Part shown: in pieces, positions 14,940 to 27,840 of the stretch | Layout of the letters: each line of letters begins with the position of its first letter | Numbering within the stretch: position 1 is the stretch's first letter | Origin: Catonia carolina | Taxonomy: Eukaryota; Arthropoda; Insecta; Hemiptera; Achilidae | Direction: 5' to 3' | NCBI GenBank assembly: GCA_035578175.1 | Contig: JAQMRL010000006.1 | Span: 57,205,001 to 57,269,000, forward strand | Length of the DNA: 64,000 nucleotides | Made by a program: the position numbers and the translations under genes | The notes under the pieces: model-generated | The model's database searches: none | Told to the model about the DNA's origin: nothing | Seen by the model: the letters and a program-made list of their open reading frames with translations, nothing else

Positions 14940-16245
14940 ACGCGCGCAAATATCTCAAAAACGGAATAACGAACGAAGTTGAAACTTGAAACTTTAAACT
15001 TAAGTACCACAGAAAAAACCGAAATGAACATTTTTCCTAATCGGTTAACTGGAAGTAGTGGTTTATTTATTTCCACTTTTGTAATTTTCTCAAAAACAGT
15101 GCCTAAGATTTTTTTTAAAAATCGCGTCATTTACTACAGTATTTATGCTTTACATGACAGAGTAAGCGCCATGTTCCTGTGATTCCTGAGGGGTCTGTGT
15201 TCTCGTGGAAAATATTGTTTCTTGTTATGAATGTGGCCTTAATATGCATTCTAGAGCAAAACATTATGTAAATAAAGTTGTAAAACAAAAACATTTACTA
15301 CGTTTATTTAAAACATTTTGTTGTACAACAAACAATTAATTTTTTCTTTAATTAATCTTAATTTAGCGACAATTAGTGATTTTGTGAATTTTTTCTTAAA
15401 AATCGATAAAAATATGAGTTTTTTAACATTATAGCCCTAGTATATTTTACAAAAATATGTAGGTATAAAAATTGTTATAAGAAATTTAAAAAAAATAGAA
15501 CTTTTATTCCCTTAATTTACTTCTACAGAGTTTAATTTAGCGTCAATTAGTAATTTTCCATGATTTTAAGTCAAATTTACGTCGATTTTTATTTTGCGTC
15601 GTTCACTCATCGTTAATGAACATTACTTCATGTTGTAACCGTAGTTCCTTGCGAACTACGTTTTTAGATATTAGCTTCGTTGTTTTCCTGTTCTGGTTGC
15701 CTCGTCTGCCGCCAGGTGTCGGGCAACTGCACTTGCGGGTTTCGTACTGTGTCGCTCCCAATTTATTTTTAGGATATTCTATTCTAGCATTAATTTTTGT
15801 TAACGATTAGATTTAGTATAACATTTTTGGGCGTTTTTCTAGTTGTTAATATTTACTATATTTATATATTTTTAATAACTTCGTTAGTATTGTTTTAGGC
15901 TTAATAACATAAATATTATTAACTGGTATTTTATACTTTTTTTTGGATAATTTCACTTGAAGTTTAATTTTTCTGTTTATTCTAGCGACAGACTTTGCAT
16001 AAATCTAAATAAATTTGTTACTAAATTTTGTTACTTAAATTTGTTTTTGGTTTTCTATCCCAGGGCGGGATGGGTTTCTTAACTGGGCGGGCAGAATTTC
16101 TCTCGTGCGCCCACTTGTACTTCCCCGTATGGGTAGGCACATGGTTATGTTTTTCATTTTACATTGCTCACTAATGATTAAATATAGGTTACCTTTTTGT
16201 TTTATTATTTACATTGTCAAAAGAAAGTCGTGTAAATTTTTCGCA
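14793..16245 (+). repeat. ~1-kb dispersed repeat (copy 1) with an insertion
   Basis: Shows the family landmarks: a GTCGATTTTTGGAAATCGAG start, ACATGTTT...GCGATTGG, a GT microsatellite (14910-14938), a conserved AAACTTGAAACTT and ATCGGTTAACTGG block, and the AAAGTCGTGTAAATTTTTC end near 16225. About 560 bp of unrelated sequence at roughly 15605-16165 interrupts it, including a GC-richer part (TTGCCTCGTCTGCCGCCAG, GCGCCCACTTGTACTTCC) that I do not recognise. Confidence 0.7.
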
Positions 16246-17394
16246 CCAGATTTTTTTTATGTAGGCTAGATTTGATTACAGTTTAATAAAATAATTTATA
16301 CAGTAATAAAATGAAAAATAAAGTTTATAAAAAAATAGAAATAATATTTGATTCGAATATAAGGTGTGATTACAATCGGCTTCTAAATGAATTATACAGG
16401 TTACGAGTTAATTTTTTTAACATAATATTTGAGTTTTACCACTTCATGAAGGAAAACAACACAGAAGAGGGTATTTAGTTGATATTTATTGTTACATTCT
16501 TATATTGTTTTAATTGTAATAATTTATAAATGTAAGTATTTGATAAATAAATAATTATAATAAATTAAAACACAATTTTATTATTTGGAATAACCAGATC
16601 CCAAAAACAATCCGGCATAACTACACAGTATTAAATATGTATAATACTGTGTTATAGTTTATAGTTATAGTTAAATTAAAAGTAAAACAAACCTGGAGCT
16701 AGCGAGGGCGAATGGAGACGAAGGAAGCCGAAGCCGGCAGTCGTGGGCTCGGCTCGCTCTCAGCCAACCAGCGCTGAGCAGTTTTCATGGCAACTTTCAT
16801 GACAAAGTAAAATAGTAGAAGTGAAAATCTATAGAAAATCGAAACAAGACTTAAATTTCATTGGTGATAAAGAATATGTACTAAAACACTATTAACTCTC
16901 AAAACTTAGTTCATTCTTTAACCAATACGACTGCAAAACTTGCCATGACCGATAAGCTTAAACATTATCTAGTAAAATAAATAAAGACATTCTTTAAAAG
17001 TTTGATTGAAAGAGTAATATATCTTTAATATCAGTTATTCTTAACACTCATTTTTTCATCGGGGATAGGCCTTCGAGGACCACGCAAATATCACCTCACA
17101 CAGCCTCCTTCTTTTTCCTCCAGAAGTTCTTCATCCTCACCGGTTGTGCGGCTGCCCTTCTAACAGTTCATTCACCCCTGCAGAAATTCCTCTCTTTATC
17201 CACAAGAACTTTCACTCCAAAAATTGTTTTTATGTATTCTTCTTGATCGAGGCAGAGATTTTCCTTAATGTTGACGTTCTTGAGTTCTCCCTTCGTCTGT
17301 TTAATATAACCACCCTGACCCTTGTAGTTACAGAGTTAGTGAAAAATTAGTTTGTTTAATCTTAATTGATTCATTTAGACCATAATAATATCCA
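16246..17394. other. AT-rich DNA, no gene supported
   Basis: It contains a short GC-richer patch at about 16690-16790 (GGCTCGGCTCGCTCTCAGCC) and pyrimidine-rich sequence at 17060-17300 that may be further decayed LINE. No reading frame is convincing. Confidence 0.4.
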
Positions 17395-17640
17395 AAGATA
17401 TTCAATCATCGTTTTTTTTTTGTTACTTCCATATCTTCAATTCCATTCTATATTTCTTCATTTGAACTCAGTCTGTAAATCTCCTATGTTCTTTTCGGAG
17501 CATAAATCCTACTTAAAATTCTTCTTTTTATTTTGATCAAATTTTCCATTCCAGTTATGCTTCCAGTTTCTGTGCAGTAGAATATGACTGTTCCATTTTT
17601 ACTAATTATTTCTCCAAGGTATTTAAAGAAGTCAGTAATT
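17395..17640 (-). pseudogene. LINE reverse-transcriptase C-terminal remnant
   Basis: On minus the decoded text includes ENLIKIKRRILSRIYAPKR and then YRLSSNEEIYRMELKI, with stops between. This matches the 'ERKILRKIYGPR ... N.EIY' region found after the RT domain in the larger LINE copy at 41765-42763. It is an old fragment. Confidence 0.55.
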
Positions 17641-17984
17641 TTAATTTTCCCATAGTTTTACAATTAATTTATTAATAATGAGCTAAAAATAAATTCAAAT
17701 TTTAGCTACCATTTTCACTATATCTTATTCTTGAGCTACCGGGCTGTTTGGTGCGCTAGTTTTAGAAGTTGAATTTCCACTAGCAGTATCCCAAAAAGAG
17801 AGTCTGTAAGTATTAGACGTGATAAAATTCATATTTCATTTTCAAGGCCATTTCAACGTATCAGATTGAGCAAAACTTTAAGGAATTCAAAGCAAGGGAA
17901 CTAGAAATAAAAAAACGGTTACAAGAATACTAGACAGCTCAAACATCTTTAAAACTCTAGGCTGTCGAGTACAATATTAAAAAA

Positions 17985-18800
17985 GTCACGTGTGAAACAC
18001 TTCTTCTTGCCAATGAAAAATAAAACCTATGCTTAATCGTTAGTCAACTTTGTAATATGAAAAACATAACCCAATTTCAATCATAAGTAAATGACATTAT
18101 AATGAAAATCAACATTTTGTAGACATTAAAAATACGGAAAAACACTAATTAAATTGACGTTAAAGTTGGCTCAAAAATAATGCTCGAAATAAAAATTGTA
18201 GATATTTTAATTTTCGATTTCTTTAATTATGTAAACGTTGTCGTAAAATGTATACTAGACCGCAATCTTAAAAATCCTATGTTCAACAATTTTGATGAGA
18301 AAAAATAACTAATTGGCGCTAATATAAGCGTTGTAAAAATAATGATTGATATAAAAGTTGTATTTTTTTAAATGTTATACAACTCTAATTCATATAAATT
18401 TTTGTTTTAAATGAATATTAAGGCAGCAATCTTAATTATTTTTTACGCTAAGAGCACAGCATCCCCAAGAATAATTTCAGCAGTATAGCGCTTACTCTAT
18501 CTTGTAGAACATACAAAATGTAGTAGGCCGTAAATAAGACTATTTTTATAATTTTTTTATTATATCATAAAAAGTGAAAAATCGTAGGAATAGACTACTG
18601 TTGGTAGAATGAATTTCATAAAAATTTTTATGTCGGCCTTCTAGTGGTACCTAAGTTTTATCTTTGTTCTGCATTCCGTTCTTGAGATATTTTTAGCATA
18701 CACACCGTCACATAGACCCACAAACCAATCGCTAAAACATGTTTTCTGGGTTCAGGGTCCGTAAAAACGTGTATTTCCAGGAAAAAATCGATTTCAAAAC
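17985..18800 (-). repeat. ~1-kb dispersed repeat (copy 2)
   Basis: Minus-orientation copy from the GTGTGAAACACTTCTTCTTG end to the AAAAAATCGATTTCAAAA end. The microsatellite position is reduced to a few CA units near 18700. Confidence 0.65.
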
Positions 18801-18899
18801 ATCAACGATTGACAAGCTATAGAAAAAAAAACATTTCATAGATTGACAGTAATAATGAGCAATACTAACCTCAACCTCAATCGAACTAACTAACCTCAA

Positions 18900-19315
18900 T
18901 AGTTGCCCATCACGGGCAGATGGAGTTTTCAAATAATTACATTCGATCTGCTGGTTCCAGGGCTAAAAAAAATAGTTCTGTTTCTTATCACATATCAGCC
19001 AATTATATGACTGAACTATTTAAGAACAGAAGAGGTAGAGGTGTAAAAGTTACTAGTCAGAGTTACCTCCTCTGAGAATAATGAATTTTACTTTACAGCC
19101 AGACCCTATGGTGAATGAAGTGAAGGTGTCATTTGCAGGTTAGAAAGTAAGTGCTTATCGGAGAGCCTAGCATGCTTAGAAGCATAATCTTTTAACTCAG
19201 TGAGGAAGACAATATTAAACCACTTCACTCCTCGTTTCTACGTAGTAAAACCAATAGAGGTTCGAACCAGCCTTTCGGTTGTTGACCTAAACAACAAGAA
19301 CCTCAGTAAAACAAG
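18900..19315 (+). repeat. ~400-bp SINE-like repeat (copy 1)
   Basis: Landmarks: ATCTGCTGGTTCCAGGGCTA, ACTGAACTATTTAAGAACAG, AAGAGGTAGAGGTGTAAAAG, ACAGCCAGACCCTATGGTGA, CACTCCTCGTTTCTACGTAG, then GGTTCGAACCAGCCTTTCGG. GGTTCGAACC equals a pol III B-box core. Other copies are at 36830, 48985 (minus) and 58195. Confidence 0.75.
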
Positions 19316-19505
19316 AAAGATTTCATAGGTTGACAGTAATGTTGAAGAATTTAAAATACATTGCATACATTCTCAAAACTTGATTCATTTTTTTTTGAAA
19401 CTTATGAAATTTAGTATCTGTTATTAAACTAATATAACAATTTCTAAATTTGAAGCTAATGTACCAAAACTTGATTTACTTGAAAGAGCGTGCAGTCATC
19501 ACCAC

Positions 19506-20490
19506 ACTCCTACAGTTGGCCAAGAAGATCTCTTAGCCAGAGGCGCTTCAGACTTCTGCGCTGAGTACCCGGTATCACCCTAGTGTACATGTTTTGTATG
19601 AGAGGGTTGTCATGTAATTCAAATTTGTCATGCATCGTCTTGTATAGTTGTTTCGCGACATCAATTACATATGGGATTCGTAAGTCTTTGTGCAACATCG
19701 AGTTTGTGATGTAATAGGGGCATTGCGTTATCGTTAATAGAATCTTGTTCTGAATCGCTTGCATACGTTTCGTGTGTGACGGTTTAGCAGATCCCCAAAG
19801 TTGAACTCTATATGTCCAGATTGGTCTTAAGATTGTCTTGTAGATTGTTAATTTATGTGACATGTTTAATTTAGAACGTCTATCGAGTAAGCGTTTCATA
19901 GAAACGTGTTTTGAGTTTGTGGCGTGCGTGTGTAACATTTGCGTTCCATGTAAGTTTTCTGTCCAAGTGTAAGCCTAAGTAGCGTGTTTGAGTAGTGTGA
20001 GGTAGTGGAATATTATTAATGTAATGACGGTTGGGCAGTTTTGTCGTCTAAGAGTAAACGTCAGTTGTTGCAATTTGTTTTCATTAATTTTAATTTTCCG
20101 AAGTTTAAGCCATGACCCTTTCTGGTGTAAATGGTTTTGTGTCCTTTGTGTTGCAATTACAGGATCGGCATCAACCGCAAGAACAGCTATACCATTAGCA
20201 AACAAAGCCATAGTTATATGGATACAATTTGGTAGGTCACTGGTGCTTACAGTAAACAGCCTTGGTCCAAGTACGCTTTCTTGCGGTACCCCAGCATTGA
20301 CTTCGTACATTTCAAAAAGTTCTTCACCTTGTTTTACTCTAAAGTAACGTTCCACTAGAAACGATTTTATTACTAGATGCAGGCTATCTGAAAGTATTAG
20401 TTTTAATTTGTATAGGAGTTAATCACGCCAGACCCGATCAAAGGCTTGAGGTACATTAAGAAACACGGCTGATTCATTTTTGTAATATTA
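19506..20490 (-). pseudogene. Jockey-like LINE reverse transcriptase fragment
   Basis: On minus, VPQAFDRVW (near 20450) corresponds to the 'FLDVSQAFDRVWH' block. AGVPQESVLGPRLFTV and the palm site follow, which reads LFANGIAVLA where F/YADD is expected, so the catalytic Asp pair is lost. The C-terminal thumb and tail are at 19510-19938 (KLTIYKTILRPIWTYRVQLW). At least two frames are needed. The 5' part is missing. Confidence 0.85.
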
Positions 20491-21354
20491 TTAGCTTGAG
20501 CATTAAACATAATTAAAATAGATTTTTTTCAAGGCACCGTCAACATATATATTTGAGGAAATCTTTTGGAGAAACTCAAAACAAGGAACCAAGAATTAAA
20601 AAACGATTACAAGACATATAAGTCAGTTTAACAATTCTTGAAAAACTGTATCTGAGTGCAAAATGTAACAGGTTATTAATTTTTGTTTTAAATTAAATTT
20701 TATAATACGAATTTGTGAATAGTAGGCTACATAATGCTACTGAAAAAAATTATGAAGCCAATGTTCTAACATTTTTATTAATTAAATTCAAAAATGAACA
20801 CATACTAAAATTTAATTGGGTTTAAAACTTACTATGAATAACTTTTTTTTGGCTAAACACACGAGAATTCTCTTACGTTTTGCATGGGCATTAGAGTATC
20901 TAATTAAATCCTCGTTGGCATCCTAATAATGACATACTATTTTATTCTTGCATTCATTTGTAGTTACATTTTCAACGAAATTGTATTTTTTTCAAATTGC
21001 AGAGATAAAAAACATTAGCTACATTGACGTCAACTAAAATATAAAAGCCTCTCACGTGAAGGTGCTTAGTTGTTGAATAACAACGTCATAGCAGCACAAT
21101 GAGTCATGAAATTATAAAATATTTAAACTCTGAACGGCAAAAGACCTAGATTCTAATTTTAAAGAAACCAATTTTTTTAAGCTAAAAATTCTCGAGTAAG
21201 AGACTAAGCAAAAATTTAATAAAACATTTTAATATGGGTTGATAAATTTAAAAAAATATATATAAATAAAAAAAAATTACTAGAATATAAATAATGAAAA
21301 GTAATACACACATTTCTTGCACACCTCTTCAGGATGAGTGACAGCAGATTAACC
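20491..21354. other. AT-rich DNA, no feature seen
   Basis: Only short chance ORFs; no recognised repeat. Confidence 0.4.
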
Positions 21355-21680
21355 AAATAAATATTTGACTTTCTGTATAAAAAGAAGAATAAAAATGATT
21401 GGTTAAAGGGGGTGATGAGAGATATGGAGGAGATTGGAATCGACGAGGAAGGAATGTTGAATAGAGCTACATTTAGAGAGGCTGTCAGAGCTTTTGCTGG
21501 TTTTCGGGAGCGCGTTTCTTTGAGGAGGACGGTGGAGTGGTCTGAGGAGAGGAGAGAGGCTGCAAGGGTGAGGCTGAAGAAGTACTGGGACGACATCAAA
21601 GCCGGTAGGAGGAAAAGGAAATCCTAATGCTGATTGTTTCTCGTGGTCCACAGATGGCCGAAACGGAAAGAAGAAGAAGA
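21355..21680 (+). pseudogene. LINE ORF2 C-terminal fragment
   Basis: The frame encodes NDWLKGVMRDMEEIGIDEE and ends VEWSEERREAARVRLKKYWD. The final 'EWSEERR...KxxWxxxK' box is shared with the LINE tails at 27281-27840 and 42660-42763. The stop at 21625-21627 is followed by a short 3' region with GAAGAAGAAGA. Confidence 0.7.
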
Positions 21681-22094
21681 ATGAAAAGTAATAATAAAAA
21701 TATTACTAGGATATCAATTAAAAAAAAAAAAAAATACTAGAACACACTTATATGTCATAGGTTGATAAATTAGAGAAATAAATAAAAATAAAAAATAAAT
21801 AATAATTCGATTCATGGTCAGGTCTGGCATTTTTTTCATCTTTAAATCACCACATATCATTACCTACGAACAAGCCCAAGGCTTATGTAGGCATCATCAC
21901 TCAAAAAAAAAAGATAATATAAAGATAATAAAAAAAGTAAAAAAAATAAAAAAATGTTTGTCAGTGAACAAAACGGAATAAACATAATCAAATGTAGCAA
22001 TAAAATAAAGTATATTATACAATAAAATATTATTTTAACAAACAATTTTATGTTTGAATTCTAATGTATTCACTAAAACAAAAATAATCTGGTA
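21681..22094. other. A-rich low-complexity DNA
   Basis: Poly-A and AATAAA-like runs on the plus strand follow the LINE 3' end. The only ORF here is a low-complexity Leu/Phe/Ile string on minus, not a gene. Confidence 0.5.
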
Positions 22095-22965
22095 CGGAAC
22101 ACTCACACGAATTTCTCTTACCAATGAAAATAATAAATAATACAACGTAACATTATAAAATAAAAGATTAGAAATAAACAAACAAAACTAACCTGGAAAA
22201 ACGTAATTTACTCATGAGTGATTGATGCAAAATGCAAACCAAGTTTAGTTTGAGGTATAGTACGGAATATCGCTCTTTGACGCTAAATTAGACTCTGTAG
22301 AGAAAAATGCTCAACATAAAAGTAAGTTATAGATCTTTGAATTTCCTGTAAATTTGATTATATACACTTCGTAAATTGCATACTAAGGCCTAAATCTTAT
22401 GATTTGTTATACAGATCTTCATAAAACATAAAACAGAAAATCACTAATTACTGCAAAACTGAGCGTTTACTAAAAATTTTAAAATCTAAGTTTTTACATG
22501 TTCTACAATTTTTATACACTTTTGCCGTAAAAAACATAAATAATGCAGCAATCTTAAAAAAAACTTTTTTTCTACGAGAGCAAAGCCTCCCAAGAATTTC
22601 AGCAGACATGTCGCTTACCCTTTCTTGTAGTGCATGAAATTGTAGCAAATGAGGTGGTTTAAAAAAATCGTAGGAGCCATTTTTGAGAAAATTGTAAATA
22701 AGTTAAAAATTACTCAAATAAACTACTACTTCCGGTTGTCTGATTTTGATGAAAATGTTTGTGTCGGGTCCTCTCGTGGTACCTAACTTAAGTTTTAAGT
22801 TTCAAATTCGTATAATATTCCGTTCTTGAGATATTTTGTTCGCACATACACAGATCAATCGCTAAAAGTATGTTTTTTTGGGTTCAGGAAGTCTAAAAAT
22901 GTGCATATCCGGTGAAACTCGATTTCGAAAAATCGACATGAAAATAAAACTTTCCTTCCTATATA
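22095..22965 (-). repeat. ~1-kb dispersed repeat (copy 3)
   Basis: Runs from GGAACACTCACACGAATTTC to AAAACTCGATTTCGAAAAATC in minus orientation. The microsatellite site is a short CACATACACA near 22845. Confidence 0.75.
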
Positions 22966-23239
22966 TTTCTACCACTTAAATATAATTAACACTTAAATTT
23001 TACTGAAATTTTGTTTTGAATTCAAGGTTTTCATTTTTACATTATACAATGTTATAGTCTAAATTCAAAACAGATTACATTTTTAGAGCATTCTTGGTAA
23101 GATAATTTTAAAAAACTCCTAATTAGAATAAAATGCATATATTTTAAAAACCCATTTACTTTCTGATCAGAGATTTTAAAATTAAGGAGTCTTTTATGAT
23201 TCAGTCAAAATGTATGCGACTGATCACTGGAGCTTTCGT

Positions 23240-23780
23240 GGCAAGTTTGTTTGTCATATTCGAGTGTTCATAAAGCTGCTAAACAATTGAAATTGGAAGG
23301 TTTTCGTAAACTTTTCAGTATAGAATTGAGCATACTTGTTTTACCATTCCCTAAAACGTCATCTGTCGAGAGAGTTGGTCGATCACAACGTGATCTGTCG
23401 CAAACACTACCTGTCTCTCGAAATAGGTTTGTTAGCCAAGAAATTAACATTTTTCTGGTGGAGGAACACCAACAAATTTAATTTGAAATGATTCTTTTAC
23501 ATTCGCGTAAGATTTCGTGGCAAAATATTATTCAAGAATGAAAACCCTTTGTTTTAGAGTAAAAGATATTCTGTTAGTAATATGACCGAAAACGACACAA
23601 AATTTTACACAACTCAATGAGAATCACCTCACCGTATTCATACCGTATCGTAACGTATCTATTAAAGTTGAGTAGGGCTACCAACTTCGTGTCACAAACC
23701 AAATTTTCCTTTCCTTAGAAAAATTTACCACACATTACCAATTTGGTAACAGGATTAAAAAATCTTTTTGTATATGAGTA
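23240..23780 (+). repeat. Dispersed repeat pair (copy 1)
   Basis: About 500 bp align by eye with 56190-56650. Shared landmarks are GGTTTTCGTAAACTTTTC, CACTACCTGTCTCTC, AACAAATTTAATTTGAAAT, AAGAATGAAAACCC and GTTGAGTAGGGCTACCAACT. No intact ORF is common to both. Confidence 0.7.
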
Positions 23781-24174
23781 CTATAAATGAGACTGGATAC
23801 TCAGAAGATGCTCGTGGGAAACCACAACACCGTCCGAATACGAACTAGCGACCTCTGCGTTCGACAGGAAAACCGACTGGAAACGAGTCTCCACGCAAGG
23901 TAAAAGCTCTTGACCACGTTCTGAGCATAGTCTAAATATAACGAACAACTTGCTCCCGTCATGCTCCGCCCGCGCGTCTACTTTCAGCTCGTTAAGCTGG
24001 ATCAGTATGTTATACTGATCTGACCATTTTAACTAATCGTATTGCGTGTTATCCATCATTTGATAAAATTTCATTTGTGATCATCATTTGATAAAATGTA
24101 TTGCCTTGTGGTCTGAACGTCACAACTATAAATACCACCCATCCTTAGTTTCCTCTCACTGTCAACAAAATTTT

Positions 24175-24350
24175 TTGACGTCATTATTTAATAATGATGT
24201 TTTTTTTTTTTTTTTTTTGCGCCCTGGAGACTCCAGGAGGAGTATAAGAGTATAAGACATGTCGTCAGATATAACACCTTTAATACATATAAGAATCACA
24301 CAATGTATCACTACTATCAAGAAAGAAATGTCACTGAGCATGCGCATTAT
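24175..24350. repeat. Short dispersed repeat (pair with 29000-29115)
   Basis: Shares GACTCCAGGAGGAGTAT, GACATGTC, TATAACACCT and AATCACACAATGTATCACTA with 29000-29115. A long T run precedes it. Confidence 0.7.
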
Positions 24351-24569
24351 TTACAAATGTGTACATGCTGATTAAAAAGTAACTAGGAAATAATTTTAAA
24401 GGTATTTAAATACAAAATACTTTTAAAAGTTTTTTAGTATTTTTATAAATAAAATTGTTATAATATCATTTATCATGGACTGATGTTAAAGTATTGAAAA
24501 ATAAGGTGTACTTTATTTACATTTTTCTTCATTCATAAACTTGGCTACAAGTTATATATTATTACGTCT

Positions 24570-24650
24570 GATCTCTGAAGCCGAGACTTCGGCGTAGAAG
24601 CCAGTTGCGCTAATCACTACACCAACCGGCCGGCAGGATCAACCAGTAAG
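24570..24650 (-). repeat. tRNA-like SINE fragment
   Basis: On minus it reads GGTTGGTGTAGTGATTAGCG, an A-box-like start, followed by ACTGGCTTCTACGCCGAAG. It resembles the element at 60840-60955 but the B box is eroded. Confidence 0.5.
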
Positions 24651-25858
24651 TATTTAGTCTGATGAATTCGTAAAAACGGTCATACATTAAAACGACCATA
24701 AAGGGATTTATAAAATTGTAGGTACTACCATTCCCAAGCAATACAATTAATCAGTTACAAGCTAAAAGTTCACCTGAGTAAGAAATTTCCTATTAGATGC
24801 ATTATTCATTGATAATAATGCTGTGTTTAGAAATCAATCGTTCGGTTACATTTACCTGGAACACAATACTGTATTACTTTAGGACTAGGCTTGGAGTGTG
24901 GGTGGGTATGTATTTTCGAACTCGTTCACTCTCTCTCTCTCTCTACATGTAGACAGAGATTCTGATAACCAGTTGTGGTGTAAAGGGGACAAAGGTTCTG
25001 CAGGGGAAAACGCGTCTGTGTTAGAACGTACGCACGCACATGTAAACGCAGAATTTTGTTAACTGATGAGTCATTAAAGGCGAAAACGAGCCTGTTAGTA
25101 GTTGAATCTTAAGCTTACACAATTTTCTTCGAAATAATGAGCCTCCCACATTATCAAAAGTTTTGTGCGCGGTAACTGATGACCCAGATTTGCCAAATTA
25201 CAAAAGAATTTTTAAAGAGTATTAAAATCTTTAGGTATAAATATTTAAAAAGAAATGTAAGAACTATTGTTACTGAAAACGAGATATATACAAAATTACA
25301 GTTATCTTACGAAGAGTGTCAAAAATATAAGTAGCTCTTTGTAGTTTAATAAATAAACTACATTATACAGGATACATTAAATTTTTTAAATTTATATTAA
25401 TAAAATAATTAATCCAATTAGAAACATACTAATCTTAATAGGAATACATCCATTAAGTAGCGGACCCTAGCGTACACCCTGTGGTAGCTGGCTTTGGTTT
25501 GTTGACAGAAGGAGCAAAGTAGGTTTAAGGACGACTGAACTACAGGGTACAACATTATAGAAACACATATTTCGTCAAAATTGGTCAATCGAACATAGCA
25601 GTTTATACATGCAATTTTTCACTATTAACTTCGTAAGCAAAGTAAATGCAAATTTTACTAAGTAATATATTCATCACTGCAAACCATGTTAGATATCAAC
25701 AACCTTATACAACGTCATATTAAGCTTACATCACTTAATTAATACTATATAAGTTAAATTCACTGAATTAACTGTTAAGTTATCAGGTCTAAGAGAGATT
25801 AAAGCTTCAAGGTTACTTTACAAAGTTGATTGATTCATGTTTTTCATAAGAAATAATA
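24651..25858. other. Upstream region of gene A, AT-rich
   Basis: Contains a (CT)n stretch near 24930 and a fragment of the ~1-kb repeat at about 25545-25650 (TTCGTCAAAATTGGTCAATC). No ORF is supported. The promoter of gene A should lie at its end, but no clear TATA is visible. Confidence 0.4.
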
Positions 25859-25927
25859 ATGGCTGGAAATGTTGTTATTAATGTCAACGTAATATTCTTG
25901 ACGTTTCTGGCAGTTTTAATGATATCG
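25859..25927 (+). CDS. Gene A exon 1: signal peptide
   Basis: Twenty-three codons beginning MAGNVVINVNVIFLTFLAVL end at a phase-0 donor GTAAGA. The segment is a short polar start plus hydrophobic core, i.e. a signal peptide. Homologous 69-nt first exons lie at 36101, 36634 and 61627, each ending at the same point with a GT donor. The matching second exon is 28134-28697. The intron of about 2.2 kb contains a ~1-kb-repeat copy and a LINE fragment. Confidence 0.75.
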
Positions 25928-26079
25928 GTAAGACGTTTAAATTTTTTTCTTATTCTATTGTCAGTTTAATTTCTTAAGCCCAATTATGATACATAGATAC
26001 AGAAAGTTTTGTTTTCGTATAAATATTTTCGAAATATAATTTTTACAAAAAACGTTTGTCAGTTTTCCTGACCCAAATG

Positions 26080-26112
26080 AACATGTATTTTACGATTCGC
26101 GCGCGCGTGTGT

Positions 26113-26173
<61 letters not shown>

Positions 26174-26460
26174 CGCGCGCGCGAAAATGGAAAATCGTGG
26201 GAAGTTTACACTGAGACATGAAACACAAATTTCGTCAAAATTAGTCAACAATGTGATTTACAATGTGTGTTATACAATGTGATTTTTCACATTATTGCAA
26301 TTTACTTAAAAATGACTCCGTTGATTATGACTAAAGTCCTTATATTTGCAAACTTTTTGTTCGCCACAAAATTAGTAAGGAAATTGTTGGCGCGGTTGTA
26401 ATTTCGTGATAATAAACGGTTTTTTAATGATTTTAGTCTAAATATGCATTTTACGGCAAA
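26080..26460 (+). repeat. ~1-kb dispersed repeat (fragment)
   Basis: Begins with a GT/GC microsatellite (26098-26182), then the TTCGTCAAAATTAGTCAACA and AATTTACTTAAAAATGACTC blocks of the family. It lies in intron 1 of gene A. Confidence 0.65.
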
Positions 26461-27240
26461 ACCTATATACGTAATTTAATTTAAAATTAACTGAAGCAGA
26501 AAAGTAACAAATTTTTAAGTTTCATTCCAAGCTGTTTTTCTACAGTTTTTGTTCTACGAAACAAGTTAGCTTTTCTCAAAAAAACCTTAAAGCCTTCTTA
26601 AAACCAAATAAGTTGTTTGGTTTTAAGAAAAGAATTATGATAGAGTACTTCCACTAAAAGGAAGTGCGCAACTAGGAGTATGGAATTATAGATGTGTGTT
26701 AAGGGTATAATGGATTTTCTAAGAAGATGGCGCAAAATTATTAAAGTAAGAAGATTGTATCCCGGGGTTCCGCCTAATGGTAGAACGTGAATTCCTCGGA
26801 AGAGTTCCCTGGGGGGAAGGCTAAGTTGCAAAGGAGCCATAAGAAAATTTTCAATGTTCGCATGATCTTCGTGTTGTAGGTTGTGTGGTTGGAAAGTGCT
26901 ACGCAAGTGCTGAGCAAGCATTTCTGAAAACTGAAAATATTATGCGCTTTTATAGAATTGCTTTAAACAGAATGTTTTTTTGGTCTTTTCTGTTATACCC
27001 CCAATACAATTTGTCACATTTTGTGGATAATTCGTATGAAGCTAATCTTACAGTATTTTTAACGATGACAACGAGAAAATATTAAAAATATCATAGACTA
27101 TATCAATATGTTTCAAGTTAACGCTAAAATTAAGATGTCTTTTTCAAGTTAACGTTCAATTATTTATTGAAAGTTATTAAATTATTAATAATATTTAATG
27201 CAATGATGTTAATTTAGTTTTTTTTTTGTTCACGAATTGA
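26461..27240. other. Intron 1 of gene A, no feature recognised
   Basis: AT-rich with a short GC-richer part at 26755-26830 (CCCGGGGTTCCGCCTAATGG). ORFs on both strands here show no family resemblance. Confidence 0.35.
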
Positions 27241-27280
27241 CCTGCTATGGATCACGTTACCAAGTTGTTCCTCTGGCCTA

Positions 27281-27840
27281 CTGTATTTGCCAGCTTCCCT
27301 TGCGTTCGACCCATAACGCCTTCATTCTCGCGCTTTGTTGCTGTCTCCTCTCCTCTGACCATTCGCCGCCATTGCCCCGGCGCATCCTCCTGCTCTCGAT
27401 CGCCGCAGATTCCCTTATCACTGCCCTATAGTGCTCTCTGTCCTGTGTGTCCCGCGGTGTTAATCCTATCTGTTCCAGATCCAGTTTAGTTTCTTTGGCC
27501 CATATGTAGTTCTTCTTTCCCCGGTTTACAAAGTCGAATACCTGTTTGACCAATCTATTGTTACTTATCCTGCTGAGATGCCCAAAGCTGCTGAATGCCA
27601 GACTGCTGAATGCCAGTCTGCGCTTCCTCATCCGTGAGACGATGCTCTCTGAGAATTTATACACGTCTTGGTTGTGCTGCAGTCTCCATCCCTCCGTGGT
27701 CATCCTGCCCCCCATTATCTCCCGTATTATCTTCCTGTCCAATCCCTCAATCTTCCTGAGGCCCCTATTGAGAAGCAGCGTTTCACTGGCGTACAGTGCT
27801 TCGGGTTGGATTGCCGTGTGATAGTGTCGCTTCTTAGCAT
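27281..27840 (-). pseudogene. LINE ORF2 C-terminal fragment in intron of gene A
   Basis: On minus an open frame of about 185 codons contains LYASETLLLNRGLRKIEGLD, RKRRLAFSSLAFSSFGHLSR (with a short internal duplication), RLVKQVFDF and the tail GGEWSEERRQQQSARMKALW. These match the post-RT region of the LINE at 42230-42763. The 3' region shares AACGTGATCC with that LINE. The 5' end is truncated. Confidence 0.85.

Noticed and set aside
21860..22045. Leu/Phe/Ile-rich minus-strand ORF
   Set aside because: Translation of A-rich low-complexity DNA.
23251..23481. 76-codon ORF (SSVHKAAKQLKLEG...)
   Set aside because: Lies in a dispersed repeat whose other copy at 56230 does not keep the frame.
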